A stretch of DNA of 64,000 nucleotides from Trogon surrucura (Eukaryota > Chordata > Aves > Trogoniformes > Trogonidae), in the NCBI GenBank assembly GCA_020746105.1, contig CM036633.1, positions 13,376,501-13,440,500 of the forward strand. Direction: 5' to 3'. Made by a program: the position numbers and the translations under genes. This document shows, piece by piece, positions 12,601 through 25,799 of this stretch. The notes beneath the pieces are model-generated. The model was not told where the DNA came from. It saw only the letters and a list, made by a program, of their open reading frames with translations, and made no database searches. Within the stretch, counting starts at the first letter, position 1. Each line of letters opens with the position of its first letter.

Positions 12601-14298
12601 AAATAAATGATATTCTTGACAGCTGGTTGCATTAGGTGCCGAAAGGGGGGGTGTTTCATACAAGATCGTCATGTCACAGAAGTCAGTGCTGTGGATGTGG
12701 AAGAGTTTGGGAGATCAATAGCACAGGCCAGATGTGCACCCCCAGGTCCTGCACAGCTGGTTTGGCTTTTAAAAGTCCTGCAGACAGTCCAGGGAAATTG
12801 TATGCAAGAGAGAATTGAAAATGCCATCCTGCCAGTGGGGAAACTGAGGCACAGCAAAGCGCTGCCAGTTCCTCAAGGCTAACCCTGCTGTGGGAGACCA
12901 CAGGAATAAACCCGGCTCCCCTGAGGCTTGCTCCTGCAGTCCCAACACCTGCTCTGTCCTTCACTGTTCAAGAGTTTTACGTCCCTCACTCTGGTTATAA
13001 ATAACCTATTCTAAAGACGGAGCTGATTACTCCTGAACTTTGGAAAAGACCCCGATGGTTATTTGTTAGAGCAGAAACTGGGCGAGCGCTGGCAATGGCT
13101 GATGCAGGGACATTCTCCAGGACAGAAGCCCCAAAGCCTGCTGAGGCAATGAGCACTTAAAAATGTGTGAAATCACAGGGAACAAGTGTCTAAATCACTG
13201 TTGACCACTAAGCTGCTCCTTCTCACCACCTTTCGAAAACGGAGGCTTGGGCCGAGACTGTCCTTCAGACCTCTGGAGTCAGGTCTCAAAGGCGGTGGTG
13301 AGGGCTCTGCTCCTTGCAGACAAGGACAGCCCTTTGCCTTTCTTCCAGCCAACCGAGCAACCTCGGCCCTGGTGACCAAAGGGGCAACACAACCAGGGCG
13401 GGAGCGTCTCCCACCTGCTCTGGCAGAGCTGTGCACGGTGCTTGCAGGCATCAGGCAATGGAGATGTGGGCTTTGTCCCAGGGAAGACCCAGGACTGTTG
13501 AATAGCAGCTTCTGCGGTAGATCCAAACAGAATCAGGGCAGGAAGGGAAAGCATCCAAAGGATGTTTGACACAGTAGAATTTGGTTTTACCTCTTTCCTT
13601 TAAAAAGCAAAGCGAGGCAAGGCAAAACAAGCTAGGAAATTACATGCATGCTTTTGGAATGAGACAGTAGCTCAGGGTCATCTGTGTTTATTTCCAACAT
13701 TTTATCTTATTTCCGTGTTCACTTTTTCAAAACAAGGCTTTGGGTTTTTTTCCTTTTCCCTTCCATTTAGCCTGCATGCCCCGCAGCCTGAGCTCAGAAA
13801 GGTAAGCTTTCCACTGAGCTGTCATAAACAACCCAAAATCACACAGCAAACACATTCCCCTTCCCCAGGACTGTCACTGTCCTCTCCTGTCCACTTGCAC
13901 AACAACTTTTTCTTTCATCTGGAGAAGAACAAGGATGCAAACACATACTGTGTTTTTGGGGAGCGCTCCAATGAGCCCTGAATTTAGATGACGCTGTCTC
14001 TTCTAGTGATCAAAACAAGCACAGACAGGAGCATCCTCCATGCTGGGCGTCCTCCTCCCCGTGCCAGCCATCGAATCTGATGGAGATGCTTTCTCTAAGC
14101 CACTGGTGGTCACCAGCCCAGCTCACACCTCCTCTAAACCAGACAGCACATCTAGGCTGGCATCTGTAGCATCAGAACTTTGGAGATCTTTGTTTTCCAT
14201 CTGAGCTAGTGCCTGGTCCGGCAGCTCCTGCGCTCCCCACTGTTCTGGCTCCCTCCCCGAGAAGGCAGTTTGGAGGGGCAAAGAGCCGTGTGTGATGA
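12601..14298. other. Non-coding stretch, nothing recognised
   Basis: Unique-looking DNA. The open frames around 12607-12882 and 13173-13572 overlap on both strands and lack recognisable domains. Confidence 0.55.
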
Positions 14299-14347
14299 AT
14301 TTATTTATTTATCTATCTATCTATCTATCTATTTATTTATTTATTTT
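14299..14347. repeat. (TTTA)n/(TCTA)n compound microsatellite
   Basis: TTTA units flank a central run of TCTA units over about 49 bp. It ends about 55 bp before the first arm of the inverted duplicate. No similar microsatellite sits beside the second arm, so it is not part of the duplicated unit. Confidence 0.95.
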
Positions 14348-14401
14348 CCCAGTGGAACGAGGGAAAAATTTATATGTGGTGGGTTTTTTTATTATTTTTC
14401 T

Positions 14402-14627
14402 GGAATGAAATGGAATTTTTTCATATATTGAATATATTTAATATTCAAATGCTGAGAATTTGCAGGATGGAGCAGACAGAGACTGCCTCTTGCGATAAGA
14501 GACATTATTACTGTTGTGAAGAATTCCTTTAAGATTCCATCTTAATCGTTCTGCTATTGAAATGGAAGAATAAAGTAATAAAATTAGATGTTTTGAAAAG
14601 ACTTGATTAAAAAAAGTAATTATTCTG
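14402..14627 (+). repeat. Inverted duplicate element, arm A
   Basis: This ~226 bp segment reappears in reverse complement at 33441-33654. The central ~106 bp (14477-14582) pairs with 33478-33583 with three differences by eye, all transitions, including exact blocks of 34 nt and 36 nt. Similarity fades outward, with small length differences between the arms. No open frame is shared as a plausible protein. The core contains two short stem-loops: CTCTT-GCGAT-AAGAG at 14487-14501 and TTAAGAT-TCC-ATCTTAA at 14529-14545. It matches no CR1, LTR or SINE that I know. It could be a duplicated enhancer, a structured RNA, or a copy of an ancient or uncatalogued interspersed repeat. Confidence 0.9.
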
Positions 14628-17600
14628 CCAGCTCGCCAGTTCCTGCATCATGTCAGGTTCCTCCAGCTCAGCCCCTCTCCTCACCCAGCCCCTCCCCAGT
14701 TCCCTACAGGGACAGCAACCCTGTTGTGGCTGGGCATCTTCAAGCCACAGCCCTGTCTCCCCTCCTTCCTCCATCTGAACATGCTTTGGGGCTGTTCTGG
14801 GGTGCGATTTGCCTGCTGGTCCTGTCCCCCAACATGGGCACCCTGAGTATCTTTCTTCTCTCTCGCCAGCTGAGCTCTCCTTTCCTGCTTTGTGGCTTCA
14901 CCAGCCTGTCTGAGCATGCACAGGGACCCTCTGAGTGCTGTGGCACATGGGGAGCACCCCCCTGCAACTCCTTTGAAATTCCTCCTACCGACGCTCATCA
15001 TTTCTACCTTTGTGGGGTGCCAGCCTGGAGCTGGGATCCCCCCTGCACCCCAGCATTGGGCTCCCCACAGCCTGCGGGGGGTCCTGGCCCTGCACAACTC
15101 AAACCAGGACAGAAGGGGATGCAGGATGACTCCCTGTGCCTGGGAGCACCCTCCCCTGCGTGGGATGGGTGTGGGGTCTGTCCAGGCGCTGGTCCCAGCA
15201 GCAACTGGCCGTGCTGGAGGGACAGACTTCCCCAAGGAAGAGAGGAGGGATGGCTGCATGCAGAGCTGTGCGGGGCCTCCCAGTTCTCACAGCTGCGGTT
15301 GTGGAGCTCGCTCATTCTGCATTTCTAATGGGGAAACACAGATGGTGACAGCTGAGTGTAAAATGCATCTATTAAAATCTGCTGCTGATTGTTCCTCATA
15401 ATGGGCCTTGGGTCTTTTGAAATGTGCTGCAGAGAATACCCTTCCTCGTTTGGGGACATAGCAGGTTACAGGAGACTTGTTCCTGTGTCTATCTTTGTCT
15501 CTTGCCCATTGTAAGATATTTTCTGGGCATCATTTATTATTTTCGTAGTAGAATAACAGGAGATCTGTCTCTGCTGGAGCCAAATGGGAGTTAGAAATGC
15601 CCTAGCTGAGTAAGTTCTCCAGTTGGAGACATGAGGCCACCTAAGGAGGATGCCCTTCCCAGGAGAAGGGCTAGCTGTACTCCAAGGCTGGAGGCTCTGG
15701 TAACAGGGCAGTGGGTAACATGGAAGGAAGCCACGCAATGAAAAGAAGATTCAGAAGCAGAAGCTTGCTGTTTGAGAGCTGCAGGTGCTGGGAAGCCAAC
15801 TGTCCCTCTGGAAAGCCTGGTGGAAAAGTCAGATATCATCAGGAGCCATGAGCTCCCTCCACTGTCCCTCCACACCATGCAGACCAGGGTGTTGTGCACC
15901 AGTCATCCTGGAGCCTCAAATACCTCTGGGAAGTGGAACGAGATGTAAATGCTCACTGGGCCTGGAAAATCACAGTAAGGCCTTCTGCCGGACATCCTGA
16001 ATACAAGGACATTTAATTTAGCATATACTCCTGAGAAGAGAAGCTTTGCCTGTCTCTGTGCCCGAGGTCCCCATTGAGGGTGAATTCATTTTCACGTGTG
16101 AAGCTGTTTGCCTTCAGCTACAAGGGGCTGATCGCCTCCTTAGTGACTTCAGGGCGAAAGTGGAGAGGTATTTGGTCACAAAGAGATTCATGGAGAGAAA
16201 TTTCATCACAGAGAGATTTGTGGAAGCCAGAAGTGTCCATACGACCAGCTTCATGTTAGCTAAGACAGGCTCCTTCAGTCGGCAAGGAATAGACTTTTGT
16301 GTTAATATTCATCACGTTCCTTCCGAGGAGCTCAGGTGGGTGGAGAGGAGAGGAGGGACAGTGCTGTTGGGGCTGAGGCATCTGCTGAGCATGACAGGCT
16401 GCTGAAGGGATGAAGGAAATGAGGTACCATCTAGCCCAAGCCTGGGAAGGCAGCTCAGAGCTATTTACCAGCGATACCCTTCCACCACCCACCACTTGCA
16501 GGTCAGAGGAACGGTGAGACCAGCAGATCCATGGCGGAAACTAGAGGAAAACCTCACAGAGGTGGAGAAAATTTGACACCAAGTCCAGACATCTCTACTT
16601 GTGCCCAGAGCTGGGCTCCCCACTGCCAGCCTGGGGTGACTCCACATCCCAAACATGCTGTTTGCTCCATCAGCCCTGCCTGGTACTGGCAGCCATGTAA
16701 GCCCATCCCAGGACTTTGCTGGCCCACCCAGCAATGCTTGCAGCCCCGCACCACTCACTGCTTGGGACCTGCCCGCACCACTTACACTCTGCTCTCTTGC
16801 CATGAAAAGCCACCGCTTCACCAGAGGAAATTTGCGAGCTGGCAAGATTTCTCTCAAGTTGGAGACTCAGCAAAGCTCCCACTGCTCTGGCAGTGACCTT
16901 ATAATTAAGCGGTGTAGAGGACACTGCTCCCAGCCGGTTCCCTGAGTGCTTATATTTTCAGTCTCTTGGGCTACATCCAGCTCTAGTAAATCCATTAATT
17001 ACACTTCATACAGTGGCATTTACTGACGAATGAAAGATTTCATTAAGTCTGCCCGCTTCCTAAAGCGCAGTAAGACCTCGGACAAGCTCCCCTGAGCCCT
17101 GGCCCCAGTTATTTAAGTAGCAGTGCTGTGCCTCCTTGTTACACACACACCTCACCTGCGGGGAGGATTTAGCCAAAGATCTTCTCTCTTATCTCCACTG
17201 TGCTTCTCGGTCCCAGGCAGGGAGAAGCAGAGCTTCAGAAGGCAGGTCTAGCTTCATCCTCGCCGGCCGTACAGCCTTGCCTTTGTGCTGTGCAGGGACG
17301 CAGGAGCCAGCTCATTTCCAGGGAGAGAGAGGAGATGCATTAAACTTTCATGAAAACAAGTCAGCGACAAAGGCGGAACATGAGCTCTTCCCACTGCGGC
17401 GGCTCAGGAGGACTCTCCAAGCACCAGCCTCGCAGCGCAGGGACCAGGCACTGATGCGAGGTAGGGCAGCCTCTTAAAGAGGCTCTGATCTGTGCTCCTG
17501 AGGGTGTCCATGTGTGCATTGCACCTCCACACCCGCTCTCTGAAATCTTCCTTTGTGCCATCAACACATGATTTTGACCATCAGAATATACTGAGGCAGT

Positions 17601-20600
17601 CCAGAGATGAGAAAGCTTGAAAGGATGGCGTTTCAGCTCCAGGGCAAGTTTGGGTGTAGACTCCTTAGCTCTTTAGACTTTCACTGGAGGATGTGACCTC
17701 CACAGTAAGGGATGCCAAGGGATTTCCATTGGAGGATTCATGGGGATCCTCCCTGCATCAGCTCCGGCAGCCTGTGGCCAGCACGAGCAATGAGGGGAGC
17801 CGATCCCATCTGCTCTCATCTTTCACTTCTCACCTGATGGTGGAGAGGGCACCGATTACTGCCTCGAATGCTGACGGGTGGGAGAATGTATAGCAAAGTT
17901 TTAGCTGTAAGTTTTTCTTTCAGGGCCTTGGTATCTCCAGGAGGCCCATTTCAAGCTTTTCTCCCCAAGCAGACGGACTCTTCTGGGAACAACCAAGCTG
18001 GGACTAAAGCCCAGAAATCTCGGAAACTTGCTGGCATCACTCATTGCTCCAGCAGGCTCAAGGACTGGGAGTCCTGTTATCCCCTCCCCTGCAGACCATG
18101 TGTTGAAAGCAGAGGAGCTGCACCCGCTCCTCCACCCAAACCCATGATCAGGCTGGGAATGGACATCTCTCTTCCCACCTCAAGCTCTGGGGACACCTTC
18201 TTATGGATATATTTAACATCTATATGGCAGCTGCTCACACAGAAGAGCACCATGGGTGAGACTTTTCTGATTCCTACACCGGTGCTTGGCTTGAAGAACA
18301 AATGCTATTTGTGGTTTAATGGCCTCCCAAGGATGTGTTCTTGGCATGGGAACAGCAGGAAGCAAGATGTTAGAGAAAAGCAGATATGGTTTGTCTGCTG
18401 TGTGCCAAGCCCCAGAAGAGATACCTTGTGGGGTTACCACCATCTTGCAACTACCTGATGGGAATATTAGAGACAGAAAAGTTCTGACCTAAGCAAGTTG
18501 CCAGTCTCCAGGCTGGAAGAGGCTTTGTGTAATGTAGTGAGAGCCAAGTATGATTTTCTTCTCTCTGGGCTTTATTTGAGTTGCCTCCAAACCTGACACA
18601 GAAGGCAGATTTACCCACGTTGGCATCTTCCTCTGCAGGACATCAGTGAGCAGATTGTGAAGCTGATGAGAAGCATGAAGTTTATGAGAGCAGGTTGCAA
18701 TCAAATGGAGCTTGACTCAACGTGGAGGCCATCTTCCAGGACAAGTTCCCAGTGTAAAGCCTGCCCTCCTCTGCTTCACCCCAGAGGCTACTTTCAGCTC
18801 TAATTTGCCAATTGAAGACACTATGGTGGGAGAGATGATGAGTTGAACACAAGCACTTGTTGAGCACTGTCCGAGAACCCTGTATTTGAAGCAGTTTCCA
18901 CAGCAGCAGCCTAACCACCTTCAGACATTTTAGTTCAAAGCAAGTTTCCACCTTCAGGCATTGCCCAGAAGGGCTTCTGTCTCTACTTCTGTCAGCCCTG
19001 CTCACATCCCCTTCCCAGGGGTCCTAACACATTCATCTTGACCCTGACCCCATGAGAACCCGTCCAAGGAGAACTCATCCCCCATCTTCTTGGGTTCACT
19101 TCTTGCCCTTCCCCAGGAGGGCTGCAGGGCCGCTGGCCCATCTCCTACCACAGAGCAAGAGGACATGCTCCTTGTCTGCCTCCTGCAAAGGTCCGTGGTT
19201 GGGAGCTGCCACAAGACCTACTTGGGAAAACCAGGGACTGCTTCCTGCAACTGAAAGCCAAGAGTCTCTGACCCTCAGTAGCTGCTGTATCAAGTATTAT
19301 TTCTGGCAGATCGCTAGCGCTTAAATGACAGATACATTAGCTGAGTCAATGCTGAGGATGTAAATGTGCAGCTGGCAGAGCTGGTGTTTAAGCAATAAGA
19401 CATGACAGCAGTTGGGTTTTGAAGTGATTAGTGCCTGTCTCCGGCGTGCGGAGAGCCAGGAGGCTGAAGGTCAAGTGACTCGAAGTGCTGGCAGAGCACC
19501 GTAATCATTGTGGTAGGCACTTGAGAGCCCGGCCAGACCCGAGGGCTTTCTGAGCATGCTTCACCCAGCAGGGACTTTGCCCGTGGCCAGGCAGACAGAA
19601 GCTATAGAGGTGACAGGAGCTTGTACAGTGTCATTTGTTCTGTTGGGCTGGAGAGCTGTCTGTGGCACTGCTGTCCCCTTGCTGCCCCAGTGGTGGGTGT
19701 CTAGGGGTCCCGTGTGCAGCACCCACTCCATGTCTACTCTGCAGTGGTACAGAGACAGGTTGGAGGCAGGTAGCTTACAAATCGTCCCACACTGGGGTAC
19801 ATCCTAACTAGTTTCTTCTCCTTCTCTCACACTTAAAAATCCTGGCCTGAATTTTGGCTTTTCAGGTTGGACATCCCTGCCACAGCCTTGGCACCGAGGC
19901 GGCAACGAGCTTCTTCATCAGCCGACCCACTCCACGAGACAGGTCTGAGCTCGGCTTCAGGCAGCCCTCCTGCTCCTGCTGCAGGAGATGCCAGAAAGGG
20001 TGTTGCAGCCCCTTGCTGTAACGCCTGCAGTGCCACTCTGCTTTATCGCTTTCCTTCTTTCTCTGCTTGGCACACAAGAATTTTCCTGCCCACTTGACTC
20101 TCTTGCTGTCGTGTTCCCAGGCTGAAGGTGGTCCCATGCCCTCACTGAGGAGCAGAGCTTCTCTGGAGCCAGGGAAAGCTTAAAGGCAGCAGCTGAGCAG
20201 TCAGGTCACAGCAGGACTTGAGTTCAAGGGGCTGCATGTCAGGGGGCTGCAGGCTGCTCTTTTGCTGCTGAGTAATTCTTACCTCTTGCAGACCTGTTTA
20301 ACAAGAGTAGAGCTGCAGAAGAGTGAATTTAATCTCTCCTTTAAAGAGACGTTAATAGAAACCTGGGAAGCAAGTATGTTCTCCCCAGGGGTGGAAACTA
20401 CCCAATTTATTGCACAGAGTGCAGCATGAGTGGTGACCTCCCTCTCTGCCGCGCTTGTTTTCTCCTGCCACAGGAGAGGCTTAATGGGGTGGCTCAGGGG
20501 AGCAGCAGCTCCAGCAGTCCTGGCTCCTCTGGGACAGCCCCTGTGCTGCTGAGAAAGGTGTAAGTGCCAGAAAAAGAGGAAATCTGCTGGCAAGGGAGGA

Positions 20601-21311
20601 TGTCAGGTAGCTGAGAGTTGTCCTCCGGGGTCTTCTTATGTCAAGAGTTCTCCCACAGCAGAGAGGATCCTGTAAGACAAGGAGATGCAAGTGGTAGTAT
20701 TGGGAAACACAATTATGAGACACACACAGCTGGTCTTCTGTGGTATCAAATGGGACTCTGAGCATCTGCCTGCTGGGTGCAAAGGGAGCAGACCTCAGGA
20801 GAGATTCAGATAAATTAATGGCACAGTCCTGGGGATAGTGATGTCGGCAAGAACAAGAAGGCAATGCTGAAGGTTAAACACAGGGGCTGACTTCCAGTAG
20901 CATCCTCAGGGATACTGTGGTGCCACATCTGAGGCCTGAGAGATAGGCTTAGCATGAAGGCGAGACGAGGGTGCACAGAGGAGAGATTTGGCAGAGGTAG
21001 GAGCTGAGGATCCAGGACGGGAGGCATGTCCTGCACTTTAATCGTGGCAGAGGCAGGATGAGAGTTAGCATGGTCCAAGGGGTCCTAGGAGCATATTTAG
21101 GCTAAAGACTGGGGATAGCTGGCAGGTGTGGAAGAACACCTAGTTCAGGTGACCTGTCCAGCTTGGTGGACATAGCTCAATGCACTTCCAAAAGGACCAG
21201 TGGGACATGAGCACAACAATTACTAGAAACGAAGGTGGCAAATGAGGCCACTTGTGATCCAGCTGACCGACAGCCTCAGCATGGAGCAGCAGAGCCCACA
21301 GCAAAACTTCC
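14628..21311. other. Non-coding stretch, nothing recognised
   Basis: About 6.7 kb. The longest open frame, 14603-15328 (241 codons), is rich in Pro, Ser, Cys and Trp. It overlaps equally long frames on the other strand and shows no domain, so I treat it as chance in G+C-rich DNA. Short A+T-rich pieces at 15310-15400 and 16980-17060 carry ATTAATTAC-like words. No repeat family is recognised. Confidence 0.55.
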
Positions 21312-21640
21312 ACAAGTTCCTATGCCAACATCAGAGGTCTACAGTTAAAACAGGCACCTAGGCGGCTTGACGTTCAACACCAATCCCAACTCACTGGGCA
21401 TCCAGGAGCTCTAACGGGGGAAGGATAATCTATGAAATGCAGTGTTACTGGCATTATGGAAATGACAGAACAGGCTGGTGGGAGGGTGGCAAGGTATATG
21501 ATAATATAAAGAGCATTAAAACACTAGGTAGAAAGAGGAGCTCTAGGGAATCCCTGTGGGTGGAAAACCTGAGGTGTAATAATAAAAATGTGCTACAGGA
21601 TGGTACTACCGCGACAAGAGCAGTGAGGAGACATTAAGTG
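21312..21640 (+). mobile_element. Ancient CR1 LINE fragment (endonuclease region)
   Basis: The succession of words resembles the 5' part of ORF2 of sauropsid CR1 elements, where the apurinic/apyrimidinic endonuclease domain is encoded: a TTCCTATGCCAACATCAGA-like start, GACAGAACAGGCTGGTGGGAG, then TAATAATAAAAATGTG...TACTACCG. In turtle and crocodile CR1 copies the same blocks occur in the same order. All frames are broken and similarity is patchy, so this is a very old insertion. The boundaries are approximate, and the element may begin near 21060. Confidence 0.5.
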
Positions 21641-23269
21641 GGATGAGCAAAGCAGCAAACTTAGGTTGAGTAGCGATGGTGGGAGATGCCAGCTGCCCAC
21701 GCACAGCCCAGGCTGGTGCCTCATTGGGCTCAGATGAAGAAATTGGTGGGAGATTGGTTTAAGAACAAGCCGGAGGGGTGGTACGACAGGGTGTGAAGTT
21801 AGGGGCAACGAGGTACTGAATGGGTGAACAAGGCAGGGCGATGTCGCTCACATCCCTGTGACATTCCCAATCCACGCCCCGGGCTACCTGCCAGGGCGAG
21901 CTCGGTTGCCACAACCATGGGCTGCTCCTGGAGCAGACCAGGCAACTCTCAGCGGCCCCTCGCCCTGCCCCCTTGCCTTCTGCACAACCCTTCTCTCTGC
22001 AGGAAGCATTTAGGATTTTAAAAAAAAGCCTGCTAAGAACCAGTGGTTTTGGTTGTTGCTTTTCTCTTTGCAGCTTAAAAAAAAGATCTTCAGCAGAAGC
22101 AAAGAAGCCCGAGCAGGTGTGGCAGCTGCATCCCCCCTGACAAGAGGATCAGGCCCTGCAGAGGATCTGGTGACAGGCCTGCTCCCAGCACCTGGAGGCC
22201 ATTGAGGCCTGATGAGTTTGTTTACCAGGTCTTTTGTACGCTGGCTCCTGAACTAATTAGAAATTGCTCACAGTCAGCCTCGACTCAGGTATAAATCGGG
22301 CCCCACTGGAGATTTAACTTGAGCTGGTCACCCTCAGAGCAGTGGGGCTGTGGCTGGGGACCTCCCCTTCCCTTGGATCGGGCACCATCTGAGGAAATTT
22401 CCCAGGATTGAGAGCACCTGTTGGCCCCCACTGGTGAGTGAGATTTCTGGAGAAATCCTTGAGATATCACCTGCGGGAGAGGGATTTGCTGGGTACCTTT
22501 GAGCGAGGCCTTTTCCTCCTTTTAGCGAGCAAGTGCATGCACAGTTTTTGTCATGTTTGTAGAGGAAAAGTCAAGAATTCCTAAATGCAGTTGTGTAGTG
22601 ATAATTCCTAACTTGCATCCGAATCTGTAGTGCACTTTGTTGGATTGCGTGGTGCTTTTTGGGTTAGAATAAATTTAGACTTGTTGTAGCAGCCCTGGCT
22701 GTTTTTCTGGGTGCCTCCACAACAGCAGGTTTATCAAATCCTTCATGTGAAGAAAACAGAGAGAAAAGTTACCTATCAAGTTTATAGTAAACAGGGAGAA
22801 TTAACGGGCAAGGGAGAATTAACAGGCAAATGCTTTCCCAGTAAGAACGGGGATGGCTGCATGAAGCTGGACAAAGTGTCCTAAGTGCAGAATTTACAAC
22901 CTGGTCTCTGCTGTCACAAACCAAAAAGAGCAACGAGGAAAAGCCAACCTCTCCCCTGGACACCCCCTGCTATTGCCTGTGTCACCGAGAGCCTCATTAG
23001 CCTCCCAGACTTCCAAGGTGCTCATTAAAACCTCCATGGCTCCTGTGGGAAGCAGAGGTCCCTCTCCCGGCACGCCGGCAGGCGGGTGGCTGTGGGCAGG
23101 TCCCCCCGAGGGTCCAACCGATCCCAGGAATAATCCACTCGCCTATGTAGGTAACGAGGAAAAATTATTTTCTTTGCGTTATGGCTCCATCCGTGGTGGA
23201 TTTGTTCCTCCTCTTCCTCCCGGCGTGACCGTGAGAGCTGCAGCAATAATGAAACCCCCATCCTTCGGC
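21641..23269. other. Non-coding stretch; small tandem pair at 22794-22828
   Basis: No gene is recognised. A 17-18 bp unit GGGAGAATTAAC(G/A)GGCA occurs twice in tandem near 22794-22828. The segment 23040-23120 is G+C-rich with CpG sites but has no exon-like feature. Confidence 0.5.
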
Positions 23270-23790
23270 CCCAGCCTTTCAGGCGAGGTTATAAGGCTCT
23301 GACAGTAAAAAATGGTCTTTTATGTGCTGCAGGAGTTCATAACGTTCCAGTGTTGATAGGGATAGAGTGCAAAAGAAATAAAATCAATAAAATATTCAAA
23401 GCTTGCACATTATAAGCTCGAGCGAAACTTTTTACCAAATGTTTACTGTATAATAAATTCTATTAAAAAGCCCGAGCTTGCATGGTGAAGAGGGGTGGAA
23501 CGTTGTCACTTTAATTGCAATGGCATAAATATTTGATATTCAGTAAATTAGATCTGTAGCTCTGAAAACATTCTTGCAAATGGATTTTTACCTGTAGCAC
23601 AGTGCCATTAGCAGGAGAAAGTCAACACAGCCCCAGGGCCTGTAATTAACTCAACCCAAGCAGAACTAAACATTTTTGACAGTTTTCCTGGTCTGGAATT
23701 AACTGTCATAGCAGAGAATGAAAGGAAGTGCATTGTCACATTATGTTTACGTAAAGTCTGTAAAATGCTGTGTTTTGTATTTTTGTTTTG
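23270..23790. promoter_or_regulatory. Candidate conserved non-coding element, strong block
   Basis: About 520 bp of A+T-rich, non-repetitive sequence with many developmental-factor words. These include TAATTA at 23643-23648, a TGACAG (23677-23682) and CTGTCA (23703-23708) pair of MEIS/TGIF-type half sites in opposite orientation, and TAATTGCAAT and AAATATTTGATATT words. It has no open frame of note and no known repeat. It is the most enhancer-like block in the window by eye, but conservation could not be checked. Confidence 0.4.
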
Positions 23791-25799
23791 TTAAGTCTGG
23801 GTTTCATGCCCCATTATTTTTTTCATCATTAGAGACAAGCTAAAAAACAACTAATGATGTATTTTATTTCCTCAGACTAGTATTGAAGCCCTCTGAAAAT
23901 AAAAGGGGAAGACATTAGCTCTGTAATGCGATTTTTTTAAATATTTTTTTTTCCTCTATAATGAAGCATGGTACACTGTGTACTGGTATAAATCATAATG
24001 CTGTGACATTTGAAGACATTAGAAACTCTGGTTTTCCTATCTGATTCAAGGTTCTCAGATAATAAGCAGTTGTCTAGCCTGTGTCTATTTTATTGGGGCT
24101 GGGGGAAGGCGTTATGTATGTTTCTTTCCTTCTTTTCTTTCTTTTTTTTCCTTTTTTTTTTGTATTTACAAAAATAACTGTCACTCTACTGAAATGCAAA
24201 CCCTTGAGGGCAAATCTACTTAATGCTTCCCTGAAAGCTACTTATTGTCCAGTAGCTCAGAGAAAATCTGTACAACAGTAATTGAAGGGATGTGTTGAGC
24301 TTTCTGACATTTTGCCCTAGAAATTATCTTACCTGGAAAAGAAAGGGGTATTTAGCAAGAGAGCTCCCGTGCATTTTAGAAATGCGAGGATACTCATAAA
24401 CAAGCTGATTAAAATAGACGTGGCTTGCTAGATCTATAGTAATAACTTGGGCAAATGTGGTAGCTTACATTAAAAGGGAAAAATCCGCCTGTTTGGATGG
24501 CAAATACGTGTCTTTCACTGAAAGCAGGGATTGTGTTATAATCTTGTCTCTTTCTTGACATATTGAGAAGACAAGCAAATAAGGAAACAAAAATGTCAAG
24601 ATTTTTTTTTTCCCCCTACCGATTGCCAGATAGGGAGAAAAAAATATCAAGGAAAAATTAACGCTGCTCTCAGATCCTGCTTGTGCTGCTCTGCCTCGAT
24701 GCTCACCTAAATAAAAAGCTTTTATTTTGAATTTCCGAATATCTCGGGGAAAGAGGAGAAACCCCTCTTTTCCCAAGATACATCATGCAAGAAATGACCT
24801 CAGCTAGATGTAATTTTTATTTTGCATTCCATTTCAGCATAGAAGTCCCTCTTGTTTTGCTACAGCAGTGCCAGTTGCAGAGGGGTTTTTAATGGTTTCT
24901 AATCAGCGTGCGGTTGCCTGTTAACTTCAGTCTCCTATTATGGCAGTTTCCACATCTTTATCCATATCCAGAAACACTTCTTTGATGAGCACACAACATT
25001 CTCATTAAGAGAGAGAGAGGAAAAAACAAGAAAGGCAGGAAAGCAGCCCCTGGAAGAGGGGAATCTGTGCAAATCCCCTTCTGCCAGGAGCTTGCTTATC
25101 ACCACAGAAGAGGGACCCCAATGCTGGGAGAACAAACAAGCGAGAAAACATTTATATTTAATCTGTAGCTCTGTAGGAGCTGGACATGGTGTGGTGCTGA
25201 GCCTGCGACGGGCTCTGATGCATCTGATGGGACCTGCAAGGTCCTTGCAGCTGCCAGAGGGTGCTCAGCCCCTGACAGGACCGGTCCCACTGGAAGATGA
25301 TCCTTGCTAGCAGGACTTTCTGCTGCTGCGTATCTTCCTACTAAATTAGGCAAATTACAGTGCACTGTATCTTTGCTAAATTAATTAGCTCAATTAGGCT
25401 GGGAGGGATGGAGAGGCGTGTGTTTGTGCTTCTTTTCACTTTCCCTCTTTGATCACTTACCTGGTCCTGGACGCCCTGAGGTTTGTGAACAGCAGATACC
25501 AGCTCGCTCCCACCTTCCTTCCATGGGATGACTGCCCATGGGGCACAACCTCTGGCCATCCCTGGGGGCACGTGGGTGTTCCCCAGCCCTGGTGGGTTTC
25601 TGGGAGCCTGCAGGACTGGCCACAGCTCCCTGGCTGCCCATGGGGTCCTGTGCTCTGGGTGGTGCCGCTGGCATCTCGTGCTGGAACATGTGGGAGGGTC
25701 CACACCACCAAAGCTGGAGGAAGGTGTCCTTGTCCTCTGGGATGGGGCACATCATACCCTCCTTTCCTCTGGCTTCCCTTTAGCTGTAGGTTTGTCATG
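23791..25799. other. Non-coding stretch with pyrimidine tracts
   Basis: A+T-rich to about 25000, then G+C-richer. A C/T-rich tract lies at about 24120-24163. The open frames at 25449-26114 run from anonymous DNA into the CR1 fragment and then into the LTR, so they are not genes. Confidence 0.55.

Noticed and set aside
14603-15328. 241-codon open frame on the plus strand
   Set aside because: Composition is Pro/Ser/Cys/Trp-rich, equally long frames overlap on the minus strand, and no domain, signal peptide or splice context is seen. It is most likely chance in G+C-rich DNA.
22794-22828. Short tandem repeats as a possible CRISPR-like array
   Set aside because: There are only two units with no spacers, and the DNA is vertebrate.
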